A stretch of DNA of 64,000 bases from Triglochin maritima (Eukaryota > Streptophyta > Magnoliopsida > Alismatales > Juncaginaceae), in NCBI GenBank assembly GCA_963682175.1, contig OY821787.1, positions 25,212,501-25,276,500 on the forward strand. Reading direction: 5' to 3'. The position numbers and the translations under genes were made by a program. Numbering within the stretch: position 1 is the first letter of the stretch; each line of letters opens with the position of its first letter. Of the stretch, positions 1 to 10,740 are shown one piece after another. The notes below the pieces were generated by a model that was not told the origin of the DNA, did not search any database, and saw only the letters and a list, made by a program, of their open reading frames with translations.

Positions 1-65
1 TAGATAAAATAAATGCACTTATTACCTGAGTCGGCTTGCAGTAGAGGGGTTGAGTTTGCTCAGAG

Positions 66-722
66 TCAACCGTAATCAGAACTGGATTGAATGACACCAT
101 ATTGGTGCATGTATCCAGTTGAATTGCTCCCCATGTTGACTTGAGGAAAAGATTCCACTCTTCTCACTTGAATTGGTTCGCTTATTTGCTCGAGTGATGG
201 TGGTTGAGTAAATGAATCACTCCTTTTTTTCTTACTTCCTTTTTGCTTATGTGATGATTTATTTGATTCAGAATTCTGATAAATACGTGCTCTCATCACA
301 ACATCACTTGGGTTGCATATTATTTCTGGCTCATTATCAATATGGAAGATATTAAATTCTGCTTTTAAGTTCCCGAAAGATAATTGCATGAGCCCATTTC
401 GACAGTTTATTAATGCTTCCGAAGTGGCTAAAAAGGGTCTACCTAGAATTACAGGGATTTGTCGATTAGGATTTACAACAGGTTCAGTATCAAGTACGAC
501 AAAATCCACTGGATAAATGAAGTCACCAACCTTAATCAAAACGTCCTCTACTATACCTCTCGGTTTCTTAACAGAACAATCAGCGAATTGGAGGGTTGTC
601 TTAGAGGGTTTCAGTGGACCAAGGTTGAGTTGCTCGTAGACAGAAAATGGGAGTACTAGGGAGCTCTTGCTCCACCAGAGGTGAGTCCTTAAGAGGCACA
701 ACATGAAGATCATGTTGATCAA
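66..722 (-). pseudogene. Athila retropepsin fragment lacking its active-site Asp
   Basis: This 218-codon frame matches the C-terminal half of the Athila aspartic protease: LPFSVYEQLNLG, the GIVEDVLIKVGDFIYPVDFVV block, then ILGRPFLATSEALINCRNG and LSFGN. A Ser/Lys-rich tail follows. In the second copy (55279-55758) the catalytic DLGS precedes VVNLLPFSVY. Here the frame instead reads WWSKSSLVLPFSVY, so the Asp-bearing strand is gone and a deletion joins gag-derived sequence to the protease core. The gag frame at 601-1002 overlaps this junction. The normal role would be maturation of the Gag-Pol polyprotein. This copy should be inactive. Confidence 0.85.
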
Positions 723-1276
723 AGGTCACGGGACAAAAACATAAGGCACAATCCTGTGTCGACTCATAATGAAGCTGGTCCATCTTATTCTCAATTTGAA
801 TCGAATCCTCCACTAAGTGATCGTGAATTGAAACCACAAGTCCCTCAGACTGACTAGGAGTTTGACTTTGAAAGATTGTGCTTTGAATTTGTGGATGTGG
901 TGGTGGTTCGATATCATAAGATAAATCCTCATATTGATAAGAAAAGTTACTCTCCTCACGTTCTCGTAATTGCTGCGTCATTTGACTCACTTGCAGTGCC
1001 ATATTTTGTATGGACTGTTAAGTGCTTTCCATGAACGTAAGGAAAGTTTGTTTCAAGGAGTCAGGTATGCGGTCAACTATGAGGTCCAAGTCAGAGCTTG
1101 GGAAATTTTGGGGTTGGGTGTTGTTGGGCTGAGAATGAGTCCAATGATTTGAAGTGGGGTGTTGGTAGAATTCTGGGTATTCGGGAGGAGGATACTAAGG
1201 TGAAAATGATGTATAAGAATTTGAATAAGAATTGTCTCCCCACAAATCCATCGTTATTAGGTTGTACGTGGATGCG

Positions 1277-2670
1277 TGATTGACATCATTTCATGCTTAT
1301 ATTTGTATCTTATATCCATTATCTTACACCTAAGCAATGCTACGTGACAAGTTTTATGTTTGAATTTCAGAAATAAAGAGGGTCGTAGAGAAGAGCCATG
1401 AAAGGACCCAAAAGCAGGAAAAAGACTTAATTATGAGACCCGGGGACTAAGATGCAAGGGAGAAGGACTTGGACGTAAGACCGAAGGACCTAAGAGCAAA
1501 ACAGAAAACTCCACACCATCATGGGGAGTATTTTGGCAATTCGATTCGGGTCGGAACTCCAACAAACAAAGTAGATACATCCAAGACCAACAAATATATC
1601 AAGCAAAGCCCACAACAAGATTCAACGCAATCCGGATCCTGTAGACCGCCAATTGGCGATCCGGATCTTCTCGGATCCGCTGAAACTTCTGGAGCGCGTG
1701 TATTAGATGATGTTTAGGATATTTTTGGTATTTGTTTAGTCCCAAATCGGGGGATTGTCCCAGATTACCTTTTTCTACGGCTATAAATAAAACTCTCCCT
1801 CCTCTCATGTAATCCATCTCTCTCTTTGTGGCCATATTCCCTACTAAGAGTGAAGCCTTGAAGCAAAACTCTGGTGGAGGAATGGCTATTTGTATTGAGT
1901 GAGTTAATAATAGATGTTTTTTCCTTTAATTGTGTTGTTTCTCTCTTAGTTTAATTTCCTTTCATATGCATGCTTGCTTGTTTGTTTTGTTTTATGCTTC
2001 TTTAATATTTCTTGCTTGATTAGTGTAGTTTCATTTCAGTATAATGCTTCATTTTGTTAGAGTAGTGAGTTTAAATATGTGTGAGTATTTCCATCCCCTT
2101 TGGGGGTGGAGTAGAGGTGTGTACATGTTATGTAGATGGTATGAATGCTTGATATAAATGTTTGTGAGAGATATTAGTATGCTTGCTTGAATTAATAAGA
2201 ACATTACTTGATGGTTTCTGCCATAGTTAGGTACACTCCATGCTTGTTATGTTCTTAATAACAACCTTGCATTGCTCATATTAATCACATAAGTTAGTGT
2301 TGTAGATGATAGGTTTTGCCATGAGGTACCTCTTATGCATTAACAAACACTAACTAACTTGAGCTTGTTGTATGCATTCAACACCACACTTATTTCATGT
2401 GCACACACTCCACCCCTTAGGGGTTTTCATTCCTGAGTTTTTATCTTCTTCATTAGTTGTTTAGTTTAGTTTGTTTGGTGATTTCATTTCAGCTTTGCTA
2501 GTTTACTAGTTTAGATTAGTGTAGTGTAGTGTAATTCATCTTCCTCTCCTTTCTTTACCACTCGCCTTCGCACAAACCAAACGTCGACACACCTCCCAGT
2601 GGACGACCCGTATATGTCACCGCTTCAACGCGGCCGTGCACTTGCGGTTTAATATAAAACGAATCAATCA
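1277..2670 (+). repeat. Solo Athila LTR, inverted relative to its host element
   Basis: This 1394-bp LTR starts TGATTGACATC and ends AATCAATCA. It is flanked by a perfect 5-bp duplication, ATGCG, at 1272-1276 and 2671-2675. It is the reverse-orientation relative of the LTR at 4184-5706, sharing both the U3 start and the U5 end (TGCACTTGCGGTT). No internal retroelement sequence or PBS follows it, so it is a solo LTR left by LTR-LTR recombination. It carries a TATA box (1782-1789) and a near-palindrome, ACCGCCAATTGGCG, at 1645-1658. Confidence 0.92.
1739..1789 (+). promoter_or_regulatory. Athila LTR promoter: USE-like box plus TATA
   Basis: GTCCCAAATCG (1739-1749) differs at one base from the plant snRNA upstream sequence element RTCCCACATCG. 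TATAAATA (1782-1789) follows after exactly 32 bp. The same pair with the same 32-bp gap occurs in the two other well-preserved LTRs. The TATA box is the likely start point for element transcription. The USE resemblance is an inference. Confidence 0.6.
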
Positions 2671-4159
2671 ATGCGTAATGGTCATATAGAGCATTTTGGG
2701 AAAAGGTATGCTCATACCCAGACTCTGGGAGAACATAAGGACATTCCCCGAAAACATGACCACTCAACCCAAAACAGTCACACGGTACGGCTACTAGAGC
2801 CACCGGTGCACTCATGTCATCTACCACGTGCCTGAAAGAGACCAAAGGTTCTTGCAATATCTCAGTTTGATGACCAACATATGATCCGATTTAATAGATG
2901 GTGGTTTAGCAGTCGGTGCCTCTCTCATATTACCCTAATATGAAGATTGCTCAGTCACACAATTAAGATTGTCCCAACCATACGGGGTGTTAGTCTGATC
3001 CACTCCAGGTTGCATGGGTCCGGAATACCAGGGAGAATTATCCTGGTCCCAACAATGATATGGATGGTCGCCCATGTAACCATCCATCTCAACAAAATAA
3101 CTCTCAAGTCGACCACTCTCACAACCACGAGGCTAAGCTCGCAAAAAGTGCTCGACTCGACCCTAAAATGCTAACAGAGAGTGTAAAGGGGAGGAGACTA
3201 GAACATAGAAGTAAGTGAGAAGAAGATGACTCAGAGGAGAAGGGAAGAATCCTTAGAGCTAGCATGGGTAGTGACAGAAGGTAGAAGCCTAATCTAGCAA
3301 GCACGACTCAAACAATATATGGCTTATGGGTCCTTAGGCTAGACGACGCCTAACTTCGAGATCACTAGTCTCAACACGCCTCACCTCCCTACAACAAAGT
3401 CCACAATGGCCAGCAAGTGATACCTGATCTGGAGATCCAGTACCTCCTACTATCGACAAGGTAGGCGACGCCGAACAGGTCATGACAGTCTCAACTAGAT
3501 CACTCTCCTAGTGCATCCGAAATCCTTAGGGCCAATGTCTACTTGCTTTTAGAATTAAGGCTTTTATTAAGAGTGATTTTTTGGGGCAAAAGGAAGGGTG
3601 ATGAAATCCCCCACCTTATCTTGTATGGGACAACCCCTCCTTAGTAGTGTTTTGATCCTTAATCTAGCAATCAACTCTCCAATCAAACGCTCAACTCACT
3701 CTTGTCCCGATGCAATTCCTACTAACTAATGCATTGTCATACAAAGTGCATGAATGAAAGTAGGAAATGCATACCTCACGCAAGCAATCAACAACAAAAA
3801 TGTAAAGCAAAGAAAAAACAAATGAGTGCAAGGTCTACAAATGATGCATGACCTAGATGGCTATCAATCTATTCTTTTGCTTTGAGTTTTAAGGTCCAAG
3901 TTGATTAAAGGGGATTGATTTTTAATCTGAGAGCAAACTAAAAGTCAGAACATGCACAATTATTCTCCCAGACAACTAATATGAAACCACCAACTACCAG
4001 AAAAAAAACTTGAAGCTAAAGACGTTCACCAGACCGCTAATTGGCAGTCCCAGACCGCTGATTGGCGGTCACTATAGTGGAATTCTTCCTCCAATTCGTC
4101 CAGTGGCTTCCGTTGATCCTGAGGATCCCTGAAACAAACCAAAGTGTAGACTGAACACC

Positions 4160-4177
4160 TCCCTCGCAACGGCGCAA
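4160..4177 (-). other. Primer-binding site, tRNA-Asp type
   Basis: On the minus strand this reads TTGCGCCGTTGCGAGGG, next to the LTR end. It is a mutated form of TGGCGCCGTTGCCGGGG, the complement of the plant tRNA-Asp(GUC) 3' end used by Athila elements. The second Athila copy has the cleaner version at 58381-58394. Confidence 0.75.
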
Positions 4178-4183
4178 AAAACA

Positions 4184-5706
4184 TGATTAAACGTTTTAAT
4201 TAACCGCAAGTGCACGGCCGCGTTGAAGCGGTGGCAAATACGAGTCGATCCACAGGGAGGTGTGTCGACTTTAATTTGTTCGAAGGCGAGTGTGAAAGAA
4301 AGGAGAGAAAGGAGTTATGATCAAACTACACTAAAATGCAAAAGAAAATGGAAAATAAGCAGTAAACCAAAACTCCATAGGGGGTAGAGACAGAATGTGA
4401 ATACAAAGATTTGTGTATGTGTGTGTGTTCAATTATGCTCATCACAACATGTGGTGCACGAAAATCATAAAACTAAATCCAACTTTGTCTCCACATGAAA
4501 TAAGATAACACCATATCATTAAAACATACATGACAATAATTGGAATGAGGCTAAATGAACTAATGTATAAAGACCAATCCTCACTATGCCTCCACATGAA
4601 AAAAGATTTACAAGGTCATTAAAACATACAAGACATCAACTAAGGTAAGGGTAACAAGAGTACATGCAACTACAAGTCATGTTTACTTTATTAATTCCAT
4701 CCATATCCTCACCTCATCATTCCTCAAAATATAGGTCCACTAATATAAGCATATGCTAGGCTTCATTCAAGAGCATTAGTATATCAAAGACAAGAGTGAA
4801 ATCTCATTAGATGGTTATGGAAATCATGTAAGGTTCAAAGGATTAAGATAACACACACCTAATACATCACATATTTCTCCACCCCCCAAATGGGGATGAA
4901 ACTACTCACTAATCATTACACTACAACCTACATTAACAAAATGAAACATTCTACTAAAAGGAGATTAAACTAAGCAAACAAGAAATATTAAAGAAGCTAA
5001 TTGAAAGGAAATTAAACTAAACAAACATGCAAGAATTAAAAGACGACAATATTAAAACAAACTAAGAAAAATTATTTTATTAACATGACTCACATTGTAA
5101 GTGGAATTCTTCTCCACCTTGAGTTTTTGCTTCAAGGCTTTTACTCCAAGTAGAGAGAATGCCACCAAGCAATGGGTGCATACAAAAGGAGGAGTTTTAT
5201 TTATAGCCAAAGAAAAAGGCAATCGGGGACAATACCCCGATATGGGACTAATACGCATACCAAATATGGACTAAACACAACATAATACATGACCCGACCC
5301 AATCATGTGCGTGTTGAAGAAATCCAATTAACGGCCTGGATATATCTGATCCGGTCTAGATTTGCTTGGCTTGATTCTAGCTTGATGTCTTGGTGTTTGG
5401 TGCGCCTAATTGGGTTGTTGGTTGTTGGGCCCAGATTTAATTCCCAAAATACGCCTCATTAAGTTGCGGAGCTTCTTGATTTGCTCATTGATCCTTTTGG
5501 TTTTACATCCGGGTCTTTCTCTCTTTATTCTCAGTCCATAAGTCTTGCAATTTAGTCATTTTTCCTTGCTTTTGAATCCTTTTATGCATCTTCTCCTCAA
5601 CCCTATTTATTTCTGAAACTCAAACACAATACTCGTTATGTAACATTGCTTAGACTAAGAATAAAGGATATAAGACACAAGTATATGCATGATATGATGC
5701 CAATCA
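4184..5706 (-). repeat. 5' LTR of Athila element 1
   Basis: This 1523-bp LTR starts TGATTGGCATC at its outer end and ends next to the PBS. It contains the family block CCGCAAGTGCACGGCCGCG near the U5 end. The TATA box TATAAATA is at 5198-5205 (minus strand), with a USE-like GTCCCATATCG at 5238-5248, 32 bp upstream. No partner 3' LTR lies in the window, so its target duplication cannot be tested. Confidence 0.88.
5198..5248 (-). promoter_or_regulatory. Athila 5' LTR promoter: USE-like box plus TATA
   Basis: On the minus strand GTCCCATATCG (5238-5248) lies 32 bp upstream of TATAAATA (5198-5205). It has one mismatch to the snRNA USE consensus RTCCCACATCG. Confidence 0.55.
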
Positions 5707-6882
5707 AAGGCTGATCAACCAGACTAAAGAATTGAGCCCTAACGAGGAAATCGACCATTGGAGAAGTGGGGAATTTGGACGTTAACTGGTCACCATGCGG
5801 AAAAAGGGAGACGATAAAGAGTTTGTCAAAGTACTACTTTGTCTGCTATTCAATACATTCCTCTTCCGCGACGGATAGTACAGAGCAAAGGCATGGTACA
5901 TATCAAAGATCAAAAACCTATAGGAAATGAGCACGTGCGCCTGGTCAAAGGCAGCTTTCGATGACCTCAGTGCTTGCATTAAAAAGGCCAGTACATATCT
6001 GAGGACAAGAAAAAATAAGGGCAACGTTACCAAATGAAAGGGTAATATATATGGATGTATGGCCATACTCCAGGTTAGAATTGTAACATTTACAAATTTT
6101 TAAAAACATCTTATGATGCCAAATGGAATGGTACTTCTCACCTAAGAAAATTGCGACGTAAGAGGTACAGTTACGTTCCACGCGGTACAGTAGCGTGTCG
6201 CAGGAGACGTGACTATCCTGCATAGGGAGTGGAGCATTATGCACAGGACAGTAGCTTCTTGTGGGGAAGAGTAGCGTGCCATGTAGGATACCTAAACTAA
6301 AAGAAATGAATTAAAGAGGAATTTGTACTACATTCCAAAACAAGATTCCCAACATGTTTATGCAGGTATGGCTCTGCAAGAAGATAAACCTAGAAAATAT
6401 TATACGGTCATGCATTTGGTGAAACGCTGGAGCACTTTCGTTGGGCCAAGAAAGGTGCTAACGGTGATGAAAGAGCAAGGCATAACCCTGCTCAAAATAG
6501 CAAACGACGAAGTCAAGCTGAGAGAGTAAGAGGAGATGCTACCACATGGAAATGCGGAGACAAGTGACGACCATGACACAGACAAACTAGTTGAGACGAG
6601 CATGGACCAACCAATCAACGACACTCCATAGTACATTCAGCCTCAATGGATAATGATGGGTGCTTAGCAAATTACGAGGCTCACCTTGGATAATGTCGCA
6701 ACATGGAGGCAGCTTCTGCAGAAAGAGGTTGACCACTAGGAGATCAAATTGAGATGGCTAAAGGTAGATCAAGCAAGATTGGATCCACGGTAATAACTAC
6801 AAGAGAAGGAAAAAGAAATATCCTTCTTGAAGGAATAGACAAGGGAGTAAAAATGGAAGGCAAGCAAGATGCAGTTAGGGAA

Positions 6883-7075
6883 GACGTCGGCAAGGTCACA
6901 TTGACGAGGCCCCCAGAAGGTGCCTCTACATCGAAGTGCACACCTTGCGGATAGGACTTCTCTGATCGAGGACATTGTCCAAAATGTCGGGGATGACACA
7001 TTGACGATGCCTGCAGAAGGTGCCACCACGTCCATGTTCACCTAGCCCGAAAGGAGTTCCCCAGTAGAGGATTGA
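6883..7075 (+). repeat. Two imperfect repeats of about 100 bp in the Ulp1-like gene
   Basis: The copies start at 6883 and 6983. Both encode a V-G-x-x-T-L-T-x-P-x-E-G-A-x-T-S peptide, but in different frames. They look like a former protein repeat that has slipped by one base. Confidence 0.6.
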
Positions 7076-7079
7076 GGGA

Positions 7080-7480
7080 GGAATGCGGAGGACGAAAAGA
7101 AAAAAAGGAAAGGATGAAGAGGAGGAAGAGGGGGAGAAAGAAATAACAGTAACAGAGGACAAAAAAGAAAGATAGGTGGAGAGGAGGAGAAAGAAAGAAC
7201 AAGAACAGAGGATGAAAAAGAAAGAAGAGGGGGAGAGAACTAGAAGGGAAAAGGTGGTGGAGAAAGGAAGAAGAGGACAATAACGAGAAGAAGCAAAAAA
7301 AGAGGGAATGAGAAGAGAAAATGAAGAAGGTGGAAGAGGCAAACAAGAAAGAAGGTTCAAGAAGGAGGTGGGAGATGAAAAGGAAGAGGATGATGAGAAG
7401 AAAACAACAACCGTTAAACAAAGGGACTGAGAAAGGAAACATCTAAGGACAAGCAAGGAAGGGAAGGAAAAGGAGGAGAG
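7080..7480 (+). repeat. Purine-rich tract
   Basis: About 400 bp are almost only A and G on the plus strand. In the Ulp1-like gene this would encode a Lys/Arg/Glu-rich linker. The strand bias creates long Ser/Phe-rich open frames on the minus strand (6926-7753) that are not genes. Confidence 0.8.
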
Positions 7481-8602
7481 GAGTGAACAAAGGAGTCTGA
7501 AGAAAATAGAGACAACACAGACCTCTAAAGAGTCAATCGTAAACAAGAGGCGCATATTCGAAGACGATGAAATTGCAACCAAACAAGGCGAATTTTCTCT
7601 GGCGAAGAGCCAGTTAGATAGACCATTGGTAAATTTAAATGAAAAGATTGACACGAAAGCCATGGCTGGGTTGACAGACTCTGAGAGGAATATGCTTATT
7701 AATCTAACAACACCAGGACAAGACGAGACAAAATATGTGTAGTGCAAGAACAAGAGCGAGGTTAGGTGAAAAGATGCAGGATCTCATCACCAAAGACTCA
7801 GGGACATCAAGAGATGTAAGTAAGCTCTCTTATCATACTTTGGTTCTTTTTAAGCTAGAAAATTTTGAAGTTAATGTCAATAATTTGATTGGACAATTAA
7901 TGGACACATTACTGGATGTGCTAGAGGAAAGCTAGGAGAAGGGATATTATTGGCATAAGGTTATCACAACAAAACGCACCACCACCCAATTTATGTTGTC
8001 CAAAGATGGTGAAATGGCTATACAAATGGTAAAGGACAAACTAAAAGACTGGGACCCAACCTCCACGGTGATTGCCCAACCGCTCATAGTTTCGGAGTAC
8101 TGGACACTGCTAATCGTTGATGGGAGGAAGCAGACATTCACCCATCTTAACAACCTTGCAAAATTAGTTGTCAATGCCAAAGGCAGACAACAAGTGGTGG
8201 GTGGCCATGAAAAAGAATCCCAAATAACATCTGAATTCTGGAGATCAAATGCCCAATGTTGACGATGTACGAACGAGAAAAATGCCAATGCCAAGCACCT
8301 AATACCAACGACTGTGCGATGTATGTCCTTCAGTGGATCAAATGCCTGATGTTTGGTGAACATCCCAGTATAGAGAGGATGCGCATGTATCTACCCTCAC
8401 TTAGGGGAGAAATGGATATGTATCTGGTCAGGGACTCCACTTTCAAAATCAAGATTTAAAGACTCTATTATTAAACGTTTAGTAAGAAGTTAAATTCTTT
8501 AATGGTTTGTGAATGATTTCATACTTTTGTATAATTAATTGTTATGTTTGATATGTTTAATGTATTGACTTTTCATACTATTGATAATGTTGAATTTTTT
8601 TT

Positions 8603-9137
8603 AGGGTTAATTACAGTTTGACCCCCTGAACTATGCATTGGTATCACTTTGCCCCCCTGGACTTTCAAAGTTAATAGTTACCTCCCCTGAACTTTAATTT
8701 TGTAACACTTTGCCCCCCTGAACTTCAAAAATTCATTATTTAACACACATTCAACGTTTGTTTTCCTAATTTTTTTGTTGTATCCCTAATACACTCCTAA
8801 ACCTATATTTACGTGAAAGTTTGGATCGAAACGGAGGTCGGATATGGTTGGAATTTGGGTCGGTTTGACACTCAATTCGACCCAAATTCCAACCATATCC
8901 GACCTCCTTTTCGATCCAAACTTTCACGTAAATATAGGTTTAGGAGTGTATTAGGGATACAACAAAAAAAATTAGGAAAAAAACGTCGAATGTGTGTTAA
9001 ATAATGAGTTTTTGAAGTTCAGGGGGGCAAAGTGTTACAAAATTAAAGTTCAGGGGAGGTAACTGTTAACTTTGAAAGTTCAGGGGGGGCAAAGTGATAC
9101 CAAGGCATAGTTCAGGGGGTCAAACTGTAATTAACCT
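8603..9137. mobile_element. Foldback element with arms of about 260 bp
   Basis: The ends are AGGGTTAATTAC and GTAATTAACCT. The whole 535 bp folds into a near-perfect inverted repeat around a short spacer near 8861-8876 (GTTTGACACTCAATT). Repeated phrases such as CCCCCTGAACT are spaced along each arm. It sits between T runs that may be its target duplication. Long terminal inverted repeats of this kind are typical of Mutator-like or foldback non-autonomous elements. There is no coding capacity. Confidence 0.85.
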
Positions 9138-9165
9138 TTTTTTTTAATTGTGTGAAGGGCATGCC

Positions 9166-10455
9166 ATTCCCGAGTCAGGATAGGGTCGTTCCCTTATGGT
9201 CGACTATGTAGTTGTGCAAAGCCATGGCCGTGGCAACAAACATCGCTTGCGCATCTAAGTTGTATGGTCCCATTAGTTTCAACATTCTCCATCTTTTTTT
9301 GAGAACTCTGAACGACCGCTCAATGACATTACGGACTGAGGAATACATACTATTAAACAATTCATCACTTCGTTATGGTTGTGCTATTTGAAATTCCAGG
9401 ATATTTTAATGAGTGTTATGATAGTGGGTTAGGAGCCCTTGTCTATTTGGATATCCGGCATCCACCAACTAATATTTCCCTAAAAACCAACAACGAAATC
9501 CTTAACCATTTTAAAGTTTGTACGATTAAGAATAACGTCAGGAGTGGTGAACGTATATTACCAGGTGGGGGGGGGGGGGGGGGGGAAACTTGAGGCCTCA
9601 TAGAGGGCGTGATTTAAGATACGATTGTTAAGGGCGCTACCCTCTCAACCAGCGGAGCAAAATATAAATCTCATCTTGAAGTCGCATACACCTAGGACAT
9701 GGGTGGTCCACTTTGGGTCTCGACTGGAGTGATAAAGTTGTTGTTCTCCCTTATGTACTCTCACGTGAACATGAGTTATGTCAAGAGCACCAATGCAATC
9801 TTTAATGAAAGGGTAGAACTTTCCACCTGCATGATTATGAACATAAGAATGAGTTTCATTTAGGTCGTCCTTCGGTTTAATCATATCACATGACCAAATT
9901 ACAAGTGCTCACAACACATGATTAACAAGTCTACTAATTGTTTCTCTTGAGTGTTGGAAGAGTTGTTGTGAAGCTCAATTAACGTGTGCATAACCTAAGG
10001 CATATAAGAAAATGTACATTTGTTCCTCAACGGTGACAACCCTATACTATCTTTCAACAATCCTCTTTGCTTCATTAGCTGAAACAGGCTAACAAACACG
10101 TAGGGAATCATGCAACATGAATCCAAACATACACGGTAATGACCAGTTAGAAGATCCTTGGTTCTTTGATGGACGGTACAGGGGGTGTGTGGACCTTGCT
10201 TTTGATTAGTTACGTTTGAAGATAATCTTCTACTATATCTACAACCTTTAACACTGAAGATTGTATGAACTGGTCCTCATATATTTTGTTTTCATCTTAA
10301 TCAGTATTGTTATCTTCTAAAGTAGGATCAGTTGGACCCAAGCCAACCTCGTTTTCGTCTAACTCATCCTCCACTAGGTCTAACTCAGCAGTCATTTGGT
10401 CTAACTCAACCTCCATTGGTTTTAACTCCCCACTCATTTCTTAATTTCATCCACG
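9166..10455 (-). pseudogene. Decayed PIF/Harbinger (HARBI1-like) transposase
   Basis: Minus-strand fragments match the DDE nuclease of plant Harbinger transposases. The piece at 9645-9884 has FIKDCIGALDITHVHVRV and VLGVCDFKMRF, which hold the first catalytic Asp region (GALD-x-THV). The piece near 9430-9480 has LVDAGYPNRQGLL. The piece at 9175-9360 has SSVRNVIERSFRVLKKRW and ALHNYIVDH, the C-terminal E-bearing helix. Frames are broken repeatedly, and a 19-G run lies within the coding region. The stretch to about 10455 upstream is an acidic N-terminal remnant. No terminal inverted repeats were identified. It is a dead class II element. Confidence 0.75.
9567..9585 (+). repeat. 19-base G homopolymer
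   Basis: The run lies inside the Harbinger transposase remnant. On the minus strand it encodes a proline run at a place where relatives have a few Pro codons, so it probably grew by slippage. Confidence 0.85.
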
Positions 10456-10543
10456 AAATGGGTAGCTTATTTAGAAAAATAACAATGAGCTGACAGCAAA
10501 TAATCCAAACGATGGATAATAAGCATACATGCAAAGCCATGGC

Positions 10544-10732
10544 TAGGCCTGTCCAAAACCCGGTTTGGTCTGGTTTTTTGGACCAGACCGGACCGGTTGG
10601 AACTGGTCCGGGTTCTGGTCTGGACTTTTTGGAAATTCCGGACCGGTCCGGTTTTTGTTTTTAAAAAATTTGGTCTGGTCTTCGGACCGGACCCCAGATA
10701 AAAATCTGGTCCGGACCGGATTCTCGCCCCTA
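10544..10732. mobile_element. hAT-like mini-element, CCGGACCGG-rich (copy 1)
   Basis: This 189-bp element starts TAGGCCTGTCC and ends CGCCCCTA. It is flanked by GCCATGGC (10536-10543) and GCCATGAC (10733-10740), an 8-bp target duplication with one mismatch. Its interior has repeated GGACCGG/CCGGTCC motifs that can fold back. An 8-bp duplication and TAGGG-type ends fit the hAT superfamily. Confidence 0.75.
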
Positions 10733-10740
10733 GCCATGAC

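Larger units (their letters stand above)
733..3100 (-). pseudogene. Athila gag remnant, split by a solo LTR
   Basis: The gag of element 1 lies in two pieces, 2676-about 2876 (upstream) and about 733-1271 (downstream). The upstream piece has a zinc-knuckle-like CDCFGLSGHVFGEC (CX2CX4HX4C spacing kept). The downstream piece has the Gln/Asn-rich C-terminal region, including MALQVSQMTQQLREREES. The reading frame is continuous across the insertion if the solo LTR and one copy of its 5-bp target duplication are removed. There is at least one stop codon in the downstream piece. Sequence between 2880 and 3180 is poorly conserved. The N-terminal capsid-like part seen in the other Athila copy is missing. 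Confidence 0.75.
1..5706 (-). mobile_element. Athila-type Ty3/gypsy retrotransposon, 5' part (element 1)
   Basis: The element is read on the minus strand. Its 5' LTR is 4184-5706, the primer-binding site is near 4160-4177, a long untranslated leader follows to about 3180, then gag and protease remnants run to the left edge of the window. Reverse transcriptase and integrase would lie further left and are not visible. The leader matches the second Athila element (57600-58400) closely. Compared with that copy, the gag N-terminal region is much shorter here (about 400 versus 1000 bases between leader and zinc knuckle), so there is an internal deletion. A solo LTR (1277-2670) splits gag. The copy cannot be functional. 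Confidence 0.85.
5760..8459 (+). pseudogene. Decayed Ulp1-type (C48) protease gene, transposon-associated
   Basis: The C-terminal third resembles the Ulp1/SENP cysteine protease core: VSEYWTLLIVD (about 8089-8121) and QAPNTNDCAMYVLQWI (about 8294-8340). The nucleophile Cys after Asp and a preceding Gln are kept. The usual catalytic His of the HWTLLVVD motif is Tyr. The two motifs are in different frames. An upstream piece (about 5780-6065) has FVKVLLCLLFNTFLF and a later AAFDDLSACIKKA, as in the N-terminal domain of plant Ulp1-like proteins found in Mutator-type elements. The centre is a Lys/Glu/Arg-rich tract and two degenerate repeats. Many stops and frameshifts show it is dead. No terminal repeats were found, so carriage by a MULE is an inference. 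Confidence 0.6.

Noticed and set aside
2555..3304. Independent genes at 2555-2857 (minus), 2947-3174 (plus) and 3119-3304 (minus)
   Set aside because: The first is the Athila gag knuckle region read through into the solo LTR; the others are leader or shadow frames.
6926..7753. 275-aa and 134-aa Ser/Phe-rich frames on the minus strand
   Set aside because: They are the complement of a purine-rich tract and have no domain or promoter support.
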